The translations under genes were made by a program, and so were the position numbers. This document shows, piece by piece, positions 53,575 to 63,123 of a stretch of DNA of 64,000 nt; within the stretch, counting starts at the first letter, position 1; each line of letters opens with the position of its first letter. The stretch is from the NCBI RefSeq assembly GCF_003254275.1, contig NZ_QKZK01000005.1:17343-81342 (forward strand), written 5' to 3'. The stretch is from Breznakibacter xylanolyticus. Lineage in GTDB: Bacteria > Bacteroidota > Bacteroidia > Bacteroidales > Marinilabiliaceae. The notes beneath the pieces are model-generated. The model saw only the letters and a program-made list of their open reading frames with translations. It was not told the DNA's origin and searched no databases.

Positions 53575-55647
53575 TCAAAAAGTCAAATTCACGCCGGCAA
53601 AAAACTTCGCCCCGATTTGATCGGCAAAAGCAAATTCGTTACTGCGGTCATCAAGCAGGTTTCGCACATTGACAAACACCTTGTTGTCCTTCATAAATTC
53701 ATAAGACACTTTCAAGTTAACCAAAGTCTTGGCCGAAATTTCATCAGTGCCAAACGCGCTATAACTACGGTTCATCACAAAAGTTTGTTTGCCGTAATAA
53801 TACAAGGTAGTATTGATGTTCCACTTATCCTTAAGAATATAGTTAACACCTGCTCCACCATAAAACGAAGGAGTCGCTTCGTGATCCTGACTGACCAACT
53901 CAGTAGTTTTCACCTCATTGGTGGCTTTGACTTCGCCAACGGGCAGCCCATTACCAGCTATCATGGCGCCCATCACCGCTTTCGTCCCTGCATCTATGGT
54001 CAAAGCATTCAAAATTTCGAAAGTACTCTTTGGATAAAAATTCTCCAACTCTGTTTTTTGCCAGGTACCAAAAACGTTCATCGTCAGATTACGACTCATA
54101 GCTACCTGCACGTTGGCAGAAACCCCGGTTTGAATCACCTTCAGGTCAAAATTGTGGTAACTGATCCAACCTTCCAAACCACCCGGAACGGGTGTCGGAA
54201 CCGGAGAAGTCGGATAAACCGTCACATTGTACATTTTTAAACTGTCGGGAATAAACCAACTGTAATCGGTGGCAGTATTGCGAAATACTTCAAACTCGGC
54301 TTGGATGTTCTTAATGGGCTTTACGCGGTAACCAAACTCAATCATGTCCATTACCGGAAGTTTTAGATCCTGCTTACCATTCCAATTGATATTGTAATAT
54401 CCAGGTATAGTCTCCCACTTATAGTTCGAATACGTATCGGCCATGAAAGGACCACGATTGGCGCGAGAATACACAGCACGCAACATGTGGTTATCATTGA
54501 TTTTATAAGACCCGACAAATTGCCAGGTGAAATAATTTTTATCAGGCTTGTTGTATTTATCACCTCGAATGGCACCAATCAAACGCAGTTTCTGAAACAG
54601 GGTATAATCAGCACGTAAGAAATAAGACAGAGAGCTCAACTCCTTTTTACCGTTCAAATAACCTTCATGTTTAGCAGCATCCACTTTTTTACTGTCATCG
54701 TAAAAAGTCTCCTGATAGCTGACACCGGGGCGAAGGGTGAGGTTCTTGAACTTGTATTCATACTCAAGATTTAGATTGAGGATATCCTCCATGATGTAAA
54801 ACCCTTTACTCATACGTTCATAATCACGCTCCCCAAACAGATAATTGGCCTGAAATTGAAACCCGTAAGCCTGCGCCCGCAAATCGGCATAATGAGTCTC
54901 CGAATCACGCGTGATCAAAGGATTCCATTGATTCCCGAGAGCAGAAGAGAGCACAACTGATTTTTGAGAACCCAGTGCAAAATCCACATTGACCTTTTCA
55001 GAGAAAGGCATCGAACCGGAGATGTTAGCTCCAAATTTTTCACCGGCTCGTTCATTCATCGGTTCTTTTTCATAAATATCTTCTTCGAGCTTCACCTTAT
55101 ACAGGGGTTTCATCTCCTCGTATTGTTCGTCGAAAAATGACTGCGGATGATACTGACCATCACCATAATAATAATGATCTTTATTAAAACGCCCATTCCA
55201 CTGATAGTTCCCTGAAAGACGCAATTTCAACTTTTCTCCAACGCCAAAACTTCCGGACACGTTGGCCAGTTTAGAATTATTGTTCCCGACAGCATTATCA
55301 GCATGAACCACCAATTTTTTATCAGTCGATTTTTTAGTGATGATGTTGATAGTTCCCGTCACAGCGTTGGGACCGTAAAGAGCACTGGAGGCACCGCGGA
55401 TAATTTCAATCCGCTCCACATCACTCACCTCAATGGGAAGAGTTTCCCATAAAGTCCCGCCAAAACTATAATTGTAAACCGGACGGTTGTCGATCATCAA
55501 CAAGGTAAGCATGTTCTCCGAATAGAGTAACATATTGTTGGAAGGGATGTTATCAAACCCACGAATGTGCACATCATAGTTTCCGGGCGTCTTTTCACGC
55601 ACAATCACCCCGGGAGCCATCCGAAGCGCCTCAGGAATATTGGTCAC
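53575..55647 (-). CDS. TonB-dependent receptor, main part downstream of a frameshift
   Basis: Residues from this frame form most of an outer-membrane TonB-dependent receptor. The plug domain is seen in TNIPEALRMAPGVIVREK, YDVHIRGFDNIPS, VERIEIIRGASSALYGPNAV and TGTINIITKK. A long series of amphipathic beta strands follows, and the C-terminus ends in IGAKFFAGVNLTF with the terminal Phe expected of barrels. The frame can start only at GTG 55647, inside the plug, so it lacks a signal peptide. The missing N-terminus is encoded in the neighbouring frame at 55644-55964. Together they give one receptor of about 795 residues. It pairs with the YfiR-like gene. The ligand is unknown. Confidence 0.88.
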   Translation of the reverse strand: MTNIPEALRMAPGVIVREKTPGNYDVHIRGFDNIPSNNMLLYSENMLTLLMIDNRPVYNYSFGGTLWETLPIEVSDVERIEIIRGASSALYGPNAVTGTINIITKKSTDKKLVVHADNAVGNNNSKLANVSGSFGVGEKLKLRLSGNYQWNGRFNKDHYYYGDGQYHPQSFFDEQYEEMKPLYKVKLEEDIYEKEPMNERAGEKFGANISGSMPFSEKVNVDFALGSQKSVVLSSALGNQWNPLITRDSETHYADLRAQAYGFQFQANYLFGERDYERMSKGFYIMEDILNLNLEYEYKFKNLTLRPGVSYQETFYDDSKKVDAAKHEGYLNGKKELSSLSYFLRADYTLFQKLRLIGAIRGDKYNKPDKNYFTWQFVGSYKINDNHMLRAVYSRANRGPFMADTYSNYKWETIPGYYNINWNGKQDLKLPVMDMIEFGYRVKPIKNIQAEFEVFRNTATDYSWFIPDSLKMYNVTVYPTSPVPTPVPGGLEGWISYHNFDLKVIQTGVSANVQVAMSRNLTMNVFGTWQKTELENFYPKSTFEILNALTIDAGTKAVMGAMIAGNGLPVGEVKATNEVKTTELVSQDHEATPSFYGGAGVNYILKDKWNINTTLYYYGKQTFVMNRSYSAFGTDEISAKTLVNLKVSYEFMKDNKVFVNVRNLLDDRSNEFAFADQIGAKFFAGVNLTF

Positions 55648-55964
55648 CCAGACTGTTCAATTTGCTCTTTTGAAATTACCGTTGTTGAGAGGGGAGACTC
55701 CATTGACTTTTCGGCCTTTTTGGAAGCCGCCACCACATCTTTGTTCAAAAAATACTCTAAAATTTCATCTGCCGACATCCCAAAACGGTTGGCTACAGTC
55801 ATTAAATCTTCGAGAGAGAGTTGCAACAAATCGTTGTAAGATAATTGTCGAATTTGCGCCTCGCTCATCTCAGTAACATTCAATGAAGAAACCTGAGCGT
55901 GAGCGACACCCACACAACTAATCAAGCATGCCAGTATACCGGCGCGCCAAAATCGCTTTGTCAT
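55644..55964 (-). CDS. TonB-dependent receptor, N-terminal part upstream of a frameshift
   Basis: This frame encodes a signal peptide (FWRAGILACLISCVGVAHA, predicted mature Gln-Val-Ser), a helical LSLEDLMTVANRFG region, the KKAEKSMESPLSTTVISKEQ start of the plug, and stops at EQSG. In other receptors the plug continues with V-T-N-I-P, which is exactly what the next frame encodes. Adding one G to the GGG at 55647-55649 restores a single reading frame. The gene is thus broken by a one-base deletion, unless the base is a sequencing error. The two frames overlap by four bases (GTGA), so some reinitiation is possible. Confidence 0.85.
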   Translation of the reverse strand: MTKRFWRAGILACLISCVGVAHAQVSSLNVTEMSEAQIRQLSYNDLLQLSLEDLMTVANRFGMSADEILEYFLNKDVVAASKKAEKSMESPLSTTVISKEQIEQSG

Positions 55965-55984
55965 AAAAATGAAAGGATTATTAA

Positions 55985-56494
55985 TTAATCGACCACGATT
56001 CCCAGGTTCGCCAATGCAGAACTGGATTTAAGGCCTTGTTTTTCGATATTTTTTCGAGAGACTTCAAACTTTAACTTATCTCCATCCTGCACGAAACTAA
56101 TGCCAGATCCCTTTGCGGCCAGGTTTTTTCCATCGCTGACCACCAACGTATGCTTTCCATTAACATTGGTCAACAAGCTCGATAGCATCCCAGACTTTGA
56201 GGGGGATAAATAGACAAGATGACATCCATTAAGATTGTCGAGACTGGTATAATCCACCACTTTAATGGGCATATTACCAACTCGTTGAGTTTGGGCAATG
56301 GTTTCAAGTTCGGCAATCAATTCAGAGTTGCCAATGACCACAATCACAAACTGGTTTCCTCGTGACGCTGCTGGCCACTCAATGTTTTTTGTGAAGTTAA
56401 AAATAAAGAGTGCCTTAAATCGCTCCTTCTGAGCAAAAAGGGAAGAAGTTCCCATAAGGCAAAAAACTACAATTAAAAATAAAAGTCTTTTCAT
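55985..56494 (-). CDS. Secreted YfiR-family protein (DUF4154)
   Basis: A 169-residue periplasmic protein. The ATG at 56494 opens a signal peptide (KRLLFLIVVFCLMGTSSLFA) with a predicted mature Gln-Lys-Glu end. The YfiR/DUF4154 pattern follows: FKALFIFNFTKNIEWP, VVIGNSELIAELE, CHLVYLSPSKSG and SGISFVQDGDKLKFEVSRKN. In Pseudomonas, YfiR represses a diguanylate cyclase, but many relatives sit beside TonB receptors, as here, and have no assigned role. The receptor gene follows after 20 bases, so the two are co-transcribed. A longer frame to 56515 would place residues before the signal peptide. Confidence 0.87.
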   Translation of the reverse strand: MKRLLFLIVVFCLMGTSSLFAQKERFKALFIFNFTKNIEWPAASRGNQFVIVVIGNSELIAELETIAQTQRVGNMPIKVVDYTSLDNLNGCHLVYLSPSKSGMLSSLLTNVNGKHTLVVSDGKNLAAKGSGISFVQDGDKLKFEVSRKNIEKQGLKSSSALANLGIVVD

Positions 56495-56636
56495 GGCTAG
56501 GAATTTACCTCTCAAAACTGCACATTATTATGCTGACATCAACTGTTAATTTGAGGAAATTTTTCACATTGTTGACGAATTGACCAAAAAGTTTGACAAG
56601 CATTCATCGCTAATATGCGATAGGCACAGTAAAATG

Positions 56637-56662
56637 AAAGGCTGCCCGATGGGGCAGCCTTT
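56637..56662 (-). terminator. Intrinsic terminator after transketolase
   Basis: AAAGGCTGCCC pairs perfectly with GGGCAGCCTTT around a four-base loop, 22 bases past the tkt stop. On the minus strand the stem runs into CTTTCATTTT, a moderately T-rich tail. Confidence 0.8.
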
Positions 56663-56683
56663 CTGTGATATAAGCAAAATGAA

Positions 56684-58708
56684 TTATTTCAGCAAGTCCA
56701 CAACCTGATTGAAGACGTTTTGCGGAGTGAATCCAAACTTCTCATCCAACACTTTGTAAGGCGCTGAGAAACCAAAGCTGCTCAATCCCCATACTTTACC
56801 GTTGGCACCCACCAACCCTTCGAGGGTCACGGGCAAACCGGCAGTTAGTCCAAACACTGGCACACCGGCAGGAATCACCTCTTGCTGATAAGCAGCCGGT
56901 TGATTGCGGAAAAGACCTTCAGAAATCACAGAAACCACCTGTACTTTCAAGCCTTTTTCGGCACGCAACTTGGCAGCTCCGTCAACCAGTGTTGACACTT
57001 CAGAACCGCTTGCCAACAACACCACATCGGCTTTGCCTTCGGTTTTTTCAACAATATAAGCACCTTTTTTACAAGCCTGAGCTTGAGTGTAGTTTGAACC
57101 TGGCAGGTTGTTGATATTTTGACGCGACAAAATCAATGCAGTAGGCGTAGAAACGTTGTTCAAAGCCATCTCCCAGGCCACAGTCGCTTCTTCAGCATCG
57201 GCAGGACGCAGAACCAACACACTGTTTTCACCATGATGGTTTTTCAGTTTTTCCATCAAACGGATTTGAGCTTCTTGCTCAACAGGCTGGTGAGTAGGAC
57301 CATCTTCCCCAACACGGAAAGCATCGTGCGTCCAAACATATTTCACGGGCAATTGCATCAAAGCAGCCATCCGCACGGCAGGTTTCATGTAATCGCTAAA
57401 CACGAAGAATGTTCCACAAACGGGAATCACGCCACCGTGTAAGGCCATACCGTTGGCAATAGCAGCCATGGTAAGCTCAGCAACACCGGCCTGAAGGAAT
57501 GAACCGCTGAAATCGCCTTTGGTGAAAGCAGTGGTTTTTTTGAGGAAACCATCAGTTTTATCGGAGTTGGCCAAGTCGGCCGACATCACAATCATGTTCT
57601 CAACTTTACCGGCAAAAGCGGCCAAACAAGTTGCCGATGCAGCACGGGTAGCCGAGTTAGCAGCCTGCTGAATGGCACTAAAATCGAACTGAGGCGCTTT
57701 ACCCGACACGAAAGATGCCAGTTTAGCGGCCAATTCGGGATTGGCTTTTTCCCAAGCAGCTTGCTCAGCTTTTTTGGCAGCCACAACTTTCGCTTTTTCG
57801 GCATGTGCAGCTTTCATAAAGTCAGCCACATCGGGGAAAATCACGAAAGGATTTTTAGGGTCTCCACCCAAATTCTCGATGGTTTTCTCGAGCGAAGCGC
57901 CTGCTTCGCCAAGAGGCATCCCGTGGGTCGAAACTTGCCCCTCGTAGCTGGTACCATCAGCCTTGCGAGCACCTTTACCCATGAGAGTTTTACCAATAAT
58001 CAGGAATGGTTTATCGTTTTCGGCATGAGCCGCTTTTAGGGCTTCACGAATTTCGGCAGGATTGTTACCATTGATAGTAACCACTTTCCAGCCCCAGCTC
58101 TCATATTTCTTAGCAGTGTCTTCACATGTCACAGCTTCGGTTTTGGTTGAAAGCTGCACATCGTTTGAATCGTAGAACATGATCAGGTTATTCAAGCCCA
58201 AGTGACCGGCAACACGACCGGCACCCTGAGAAATCTCCTCCTGCACACCTCCGTCAGAAATGAAAGCATAAATTTTATGGTTCATCCAGTTGCCAAAACG
58301 AGCAGCAAGGAATTTCTGAGCAATGGCAGCACCAACCGCCATGGTGTGACCCTGTCCGAGAGGACCGGAGGTGTTTTCAACACCGCGTTTCACATCCACT
58401 TCGGGGTGTCCGGGTGTGGGACTGTCCCATTGACGGAAGTTAGAAACTTCGTCCATGGTGTATGTTCCGGTCAGCGCCAAAGTTGCATAAAGCATAGGCG
58501 ACATGTGACCGGGATCGAGGAAAAAACGATCACGCAAAAACCAAGTACGGTCAGCAGGATCGTAATTTAAAAATTCACCAAAGAGAACACTCATAAAATC
58601 GGCACCACCCATGGCACCACCGGGGTGACCCGACTTGGCTTTTTCAACCATCGACGCCGCCAAAATACGGATATTGTCGGCTGTTCTTGTTAAAATCTTG
58701 TTGTCCAT
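56684..58708 (-). CDS. tkt: Transketolase
   Basis: Transketolase moves two-carbon units between sugar phosphates in the pentose phosphate pathway, using thiamine diphosphate. At 674 residues it is full length. The N-terminal cofactor domain has GHPGGAMGGADFMSVLF, PGHPEVDVKRGVENTSGPLG and the SDGGVQEEISQGAGRVAGHL region. The pyrimidine-binding domain has TDGFLKKTTAF and WTHDAFRVGEDGPTHQPVEQ. The C-terminal domain ends near SSFGFSAPYKVLDEKFGFTP. It is monocistronic, with a terminator downstream. Confidence 0.97.
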   Translation of the reverse strand: MDNKILTRTADNIRILAASMVEKAKSGHPGGAMGGADFMSVLFGEFLNYDPADRTWFLRDRFFLDPGHMSPMLYATLALTGTYTMDEVSNFRQWDSPTPGHPEVDVKRGVENTSGPLGQGHTMAVGAAIAQKFLAARFGNWMNHKIYAFISDGGVQEEISQGAGRVAGHLGLNNLIMFYDSNDVQLSTKTEAVTCEDTAKKYESWGWKVVTINGNNPAEIREALKAAHAENDKPFLIIGKTLMGKGARKADGTSYEGQVSTHGMPLGEAGASLEKTIENLGGDPKNPFVIFPDVADFMKAAHAEKAKVVAAKKAEQAAWEKANPELAAKLASFVSGKAPQFDFSAIQQAANSATRAASATCLAAFAGKVENMIVMSADLANSDKTDGFLKKTTAFTKGDFSGSFLQAGVAELTMAAIANGMALHGGVIPVCGTFFVFSDYMKPAVRMAALMQLPVKYVWTHDAFRVGEDGPTHQPVEQEAQIRLMEKLKNHHGENSVLVLRPADAEEATVAWEMALNNVSTPTALILSRQNINNLPGSNYTQAQACKKGAYIVEKTEGKADVVLLASGSEVSTLVDGAAKLRAEKGLKVQVVSVISEGLFRNQPAAYQQEVIPAGVPVFGLTAGLPVTLEGLVGANGKVWGLSSFGFSAPYKVLDEKFGFTPQNVFNQVVDLLK

Positions 58709-58823
58709 TCTGTTATTGAGTTTTACAGTTTTCGAGCATGATGATAAAAGCCATACAAGGCTATTTATGAAACAGATATCGACCAGTGATACAAATCAAT
58801 AGGAATTCGATATTTTTTCAGCG

Positions 58824-58831
58824 CAAAAATA
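58824..58831 (-). promoter_or_regulatory. Candidate tkt -7 box
   Basis: The minus strand reads TATTTTTG, about 115 bases upstream of the tkt start codon. No normal -33 TTTG is present. Confidence 0.45.
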
Positions 58832-59022
58832 CATTTTTTATCCGACCCCCTTTCATCACATTGGTGTTGAAATCAGTAAAAAGAGTGGAAAATATGGTAA
58901 CAGCACACCGGGGTACCCACGTAACGAGCAATAGCAACACGTTTAAAATCAAAAGAGAGTCACCTCACTACAATTGGAAAACACAACAATGAAGAACTAC
59001 TTTACCATCATCAAAACATACG

Positions 59023-59056
59023 AAAAAAGCGGGTCACCCCAAACAGGGCGCCCGCT
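59023..59056 (-). terminator. Intrinsic terminator after the BspA-like gene
   Basis: On the minus strand AGCGGG pairs with CCCGCT, enclosing a further GC-rich inner stem, and six T follow. It begins 27 bases past the stop codon. Confidence 0.75.
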
Positions 59057-59082
59057 CCAACATATACTCAACAAAGGTTTGG

Positions 59083-62000
59083 TTACTTATTTAGAAACTT
59101 GAAAACCATCGGACTGCCGTCAGACAAATCAATACAGAGCAAATAAAGCCCCTTACGAGATAAACACATCGGAACTAAAAGCTGCTCTCCCCCCGGATGT
59201 ACTCCTTCAACCACGACCTGACCGGAGGCATTCATTAAACGATAACTTACAATGCAGGCTGCATTTCGAATCAAAATGTGTCCATCAGCAAACTGCGGAT
59301 CTATTTCAGGGAATTCATTGATCGGTGCATCAACGCCATCAGCGATATCAAACACAGCTTCCACAATCAAATTCTGCGACACGTTAGCATCTACTCGGGG
59401 ATTATCGATGACATCGTCACACCATTTCAAAAACTTATACCCCGGAGCAGGAACAGCCATGACTGCACTTCCCGATTCGCCATATTGAACCGTTTGAGTG
59501 GTTTCGCCCTGAACGGTTCCGTTTTCTCCCCCAATATAGGTGAGAATGTATTTCTTTTTGACAAATTCGATAGAAACTTCAATGTTACGTGTTAATGTAA
59601 CGTTCAGCTCCACAAAAGCAGATACTGCCTCACCATTCACGAGCCATTGCTTCACATCGTACCCTTCGACCAATTGGGCTGTCAACTGCACTTCAGATCC
59701 TTCGAGGAATTTAGCCCCACTGTTCGCGGCGTGGCTGTTGACATAAGCATACAAATCGCCCCCCACATTGTCCTTCACCGAATAAGTGATTGAATACTGA
59801 GGAATGGGCTCAAACTGTACCACCACTGAAGTGGCCGATGTCAAACCATTGATTTGACTGGTTAGACCTTCATTATCATCGGGCGTGTCGTTCACCAGCC
59901 ATTGTTTCAAGCGATATCCAGCATCGGGTACAGCTGTTAATGTAATGATGGATCCATGGCTAGCGAAACTTCCGGACTCTATCGTTTTATTGCCAATTTT
60001 AGCAACCAAAGTACCGTTACCACCATCGACTTCAAAATTGACCACATAAGTCTTGGCTTCAAATTCAACCTGCACCTCAGCCATCTCGGAATAGTTGGCC
60101 AACGACAATGATTTTCCATACTCGCTTTGCACAACACCATTAACAAGCCATTGCTTCACTTTGTAGCCAACATCGGGGGTGGCAGTGAATAAGATGGTTT
60201 TATTGTGCGTCACTTCATCGCCTGACAAAACCAATTGCTCATCCACTTGAGCAATGAGTGTCCCATTCCCTTCAGCACCTTCGGAGGCAACCACGGAATA
60301 CTGAATCGGATAGCGACTTATTTCGTAGGCCACTTGAACAGTCGAGTTTCCTTTAGGAATGCGATGAGTGTAGGAATTTGACTGGTTATCGGCAACCACC
60401 AGACCGTCGACCCACCAATTTTGCACACGGCATCCAACAGAGGGAGTCGCAGTCATCATCACTTCTTGGCCATATCCCACAAGCGTTCCGGAAGCTATAT
60501 CATTGCCATCAAGAGTCACGCTAAGCGTTCCCCCATTATTTTCAAGAGCACCATTGGTAATAACACCGTGTTCTAAAACATATTCCTGCTCATTTAACGG
60601 TTTCTCGGTAAATGCAACCTTAATGGCTGCGTCGCCGGCAACCACATGCATCAGGGTTGTTTCAGTATTTCCAGCAAGGGTGACGCCATTAATGGTCCAT
60701 TTTAAAACAGCGTAATTTAAAGCTGGAGACGCAACCACATTAACGATTTGATCAATCTCCAACGGACCGGCTACAAATGGCAGTCCCTCAACGGTTGCAG
60801 TAACGTCACCGTCACTTCCGTCAAGACTCACCGACACATCATACATCTTCACATGCACCTGATACAAGCGTGCCCCTTGCGCGGGGAAAAACGACGCGAT
60901 CGATTGTTTAGCCACTGTGATGGTCAAAATACCATTCGCCGGATCAACGGCTTTGGTTCCAATATAAGTCAACCCGGTGGCCAAAGTCAAATCGACCGTT
61001 TTTAATTTGGCGCACAATGAAAAAGCGCCGGCTCCCAAATTTTGCAAAGAGGGAAATGCAATATCTTGGAGCTCTTTACAATTATAAAAAGCACTATTCA
61101 ATACTTTTTTTACTTTAGGAGCCGAAACGTTAGTCAGTTTAATACAACCATTAAAAGCACTCCCATTTATAATGGTCACGTTTGCCAAATGAGCTGTCAC
61201 CAAATTATTGCAACTAGAAAAGGAATTTGCACCAAGTGTGTGCACATTCGGCAAGGTCACCTCCGTTAAAGCGGTACAGCCGGAAAAGGCGCTATTGGCG
61301 ATCTCAACCACCGACTCGGGAGCCGTAAATGATGCATCAGCCTTACTTTGGGGATATACAATAAGCTTCGTTTTATTTTGGTTATAAATAATCCCGTCTT
61401 CAATCACAAAATTAGGGTCATCTCCCACGATAGAAATATTTGTCAACTTGGGACAATTTGAAAAAGCACAGTCCCCAATGGTCGTTAAAATCGATGGCAA
61501 GGTAATCGTCTCCAGCAAGGGACAACTAGAAAAACCATAGCCCCCAAGCGTGGTAATTGCTGACGATGAAGCTTCAATGGTTTTAAGTGTCTGACTGCCA
61601 CAGAATGCATGCCCAACCACCGTAGTTGTTGTAGATGGGATTGTATATAATATACCGGCCTTAGAAGGAGGATAGGCCACCAGTCGTTTCATATCCTTAC
61701 TGAACAGTACACCGTCAACTACCGTAAACGCGCTGTTGGATGTTGAGATTTCAAAGGCCGTGATGCCGGTTCCTACCATTGCCGAACCGCCATAAATGGT
61801 TAACCCATCCGGCAGGGTGAAAGATCCTGTCAAAGCACTACAATAGCGAAAAGCATAAGCATTGAGCTTGGTCACTTTAGGGATGGATGCCGAGGATAAC
61901 TTTTTACAACTTTCAAATGCTTGTGATTCAAGGATGGTCACTTCCGGCATCTCAACAGACACAAGATTGACACAAGACTGAAATCCACGCTCCTTAATCA

Positions 62001-62649
62001 CAGTTACTTGAGGCAACTTGACAGAAGTGAGTGCTGTTACACCCATAAACGACAAACCACCCACCGTTGTCACAGTCGGAGGAGCTTCATAAGTTGTAGC
62101 AGTGAGTCCTCGGCCGTAGGCTAAGATTATTTTCATTTCCTTATCGTACAAAACACCCCCCACAGATGTAAAATGAGGGTGATCATCAGCAACAGTAATG
62201 GTAGTCAGTTTAAGACAACTAGAGAGGGCACCCGCCCCAAACTTCTGGAGAGATGTAGGCAACACAATTTCAACCATTTGGTTATTGGCATGAAAGGCCA
62301 CATCGCCAATCTGTTCAATTTTTGGCATATCGATTGATGCCACGTTCACACAACTCCTAAAAGCCCTTTGCCCGATAATCTTCACCTCGGGCATCTCAAC
62401 GGATTCAAGCGCTGAGCAGCCATCAAAAGCAAATTCACCCACTTCGGTGACTGCATTGGTGTTGACCATCTTAATGGTCTTATTTTCCTGAAATACATTG
62501 GGAGCAATTCTGGTTACCTCAGCAGGAATGGTAATCGCTTCAGGCGGGTTAATCCATGAAGTGAGCACACCATCTTCTATTACATATCCTTGGCTTTTGA
62601 CCAAAAAAGCGCAACACAATGCGGCTAGCAGTGTAAATGTTTTTTTCAT
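59083..62649 (-). CDS. Secreted BspA-like leucine-rich-repeat and InlB-B-repeat protein with type IX sorting domain
   Basis: An 1188-residue cell-surface protein. A signal peptide (KKTFTLLAALCCAFLVKS, predicted mature Gln-Gly-Tyr) is followed by about 18-20 BspA-type LRR_5 repeats to residue 590, with cores such as VGEFAFDGCSALESVEMP. Then come about six divergent InlB B-repeats (to residue 1110), each with a KxWLVNG-like centre: VLKWTING, VQNWWVDG, VKQWLVNG, LKQWLVND, VKQWLVNG and FLKWCDD. The last 75 residues (YRLMNASGQVVVEGVHPGGE onwards, ending MVFKFLNK) look like a type A C-terminal sorting domain of the type IX secretion system. Relatives act in adhesion. It is monocistronic. Confidence 0.9.
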   Translation of the reverse strand: MKKTFTLLAALCCAFLVKSQGYVIEDGVLTSWINPPEAITIPAEVTRIAPNVFQENKTIKMVNTNAVTEVGEFAFDGCSALESVEMPEVKIIGQRAFRSCVNVASIDMPKIEQIGDVAFHANNQMVEIVLPTSLQKFGAGALSSCLKLTTITVADDHPHFTSVGGVLYDKEMKIILAYGRGLTATTYEAPPTVTTVGGLSFMGVTALTSVKLPQVTVIKERGFQSCVNLVSVEMPEVTILESQAFESCKKLSSASIPKVTKLNAYAFRYCSALTGSFTLPDGLTIYGGSAMVGTGITAFEISTSNSAFTVVDGVLFSKDMKRLVAYPPSKAGILYTIPSTTTTVVGHAFCGSQTLKTIEASSSAITTLGGYGFSSCPLLETITLPSILTTIGDCAFSNCPKLTNISIVGDDPNFVIEDGIIYNQNKTKLIVYPQSKADASFTAPESVVEIANSAFSGCTALTEVTLPNVHTLGANSFSSCNNLVTAHLANVTIINGSAFNGCIKLTNVSAPKVKKVLNSAFYNCKELQDIAFPSLQNLGAGAFSLCAKLKTVDLTLATGLTYIGTKAVDPANGILTITVAKQSIASFFPAQGARLYQVHVKMYDVSVSLDGSDGDVTATVEGLPFVAGPLEIDQIVNVVASPALNYAVLKWTINGVTLAGNTETTLMHVVAGDAAIKVAFTEKPLNEQEYVLEHGVITNGALENNGGTLSVTLDGNDIASGTLVGYGQEVMMTATPSVGCRVQNWWVDGLVVADNQSNSYTHRIPKGNSTVQVAYEISRYPIQYSVVASEGAEGNGTLIAQVDEQLVLSGDEVTHNKTILFTATPDVGYKVKQWLVNGVVQSEYGKSLSLANYSEMAEVQVEFEAKTYVVNFEVDGGNGTLVAKIGNKTIESGSFASHGSIITLTAVPDAGYRLKQWLVNDTPDDNEGLTSQINGLTSATSVVVQFEPIPQYSITYSVKDNVGGDLYAYVNSHAANSGAKFLEGSEVQLTAQLVEGYDVKQWLVNGEAVSAFVELNVTLTRNIEVSIEFVKKKYILTYIGGENGTVQGETTQTVQYGESGSAVMAVPAPGYKFLKWCDDVIDNPRVDANVSQNLIVEAVFDIADGVDAPINEFPEIDPQFADGHILIRNAACIVSYRLMNASGQVVVEGVHPGGEQLLVPMCLSRKGLYLLCIDLSDGSPMVFKFLNK

Positions 62650-63123
62650 CTTTTTATAATTTGATTTTTACACATCAGATGTCACTCGCCAATCGTCATC
62701 CCCGTGATTGAGGAAAGATTACGCAAGCTCGTTTCATCTTTAAATATCTAAGTAGGGTTCTAAAAACAGGTCAAAACTGCATAAAAAACTCATTATCACC
62801 AAACAGCAGCAACCCGAAAGGGTTAGAAAACACATCACAACGCCCCCCTACCTAAAGGTGTCATCAACCAACTGTACCGCCTATGTGCAATATTCAACGA
62901 ACATCATCAAAAAAGATAAACACAGCTCATAAAGCGTGTGTTTACGCGCATTTGAGAAACCACAACGGAAACGTTCAATTTCGTGAGTCGGTGTGAATTA
63001 TTTAACACATCCATCAAATAGTCAAACATACAGCCCAACTTTTTTTAACAAAAAAACACCTGAAAAAATTTACACGATGAGAATGAATCGCCTATTTTTG
63101 TAAAAAACCATGAATCTGACACC
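62650..63123. other. Divergent intergenic region before the ThrE-type genes
   Basis: These 474 bases lie between the divergent BspA-like and exporter genes. A small AACCC-GAAA-GGGTT hairpin with a GNRA-type loop is at 62811-62824, and the exporter promoter at 63069-63100. No TAnnTTTG box for the BspA-like gene and no gene were found. Confidence 0.6.
63069..63100 (+). promoter_or_regulatory. Promoter of the ThrE-type exporter genes
   Basis: A TATTTTTG -7 box (63093-63100) lies 20 bases after TTTA (63069-63072), a one-mismatch -33 element. The start codon is 24 bases downstream of the -7 box. Confidence 0.6.

Larger units (their letters stand above)
58709..59082. other. Intergenic region between the BspA-like gene and tkt
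   Basis: These 374 bases contain the terminator of the BspA-like gene (59023-59056) and a possible tkt promoter (58824-58831). No gene or repeat was recognised. Confidence 0.6.

Noticed and set aside
53560-54240. 226-codon open frame antisense to the TonB receptor
   Set aside because: It mirrors the receptor's barrel codons, has no family resemblance and starts inside the receptor's terminator region.
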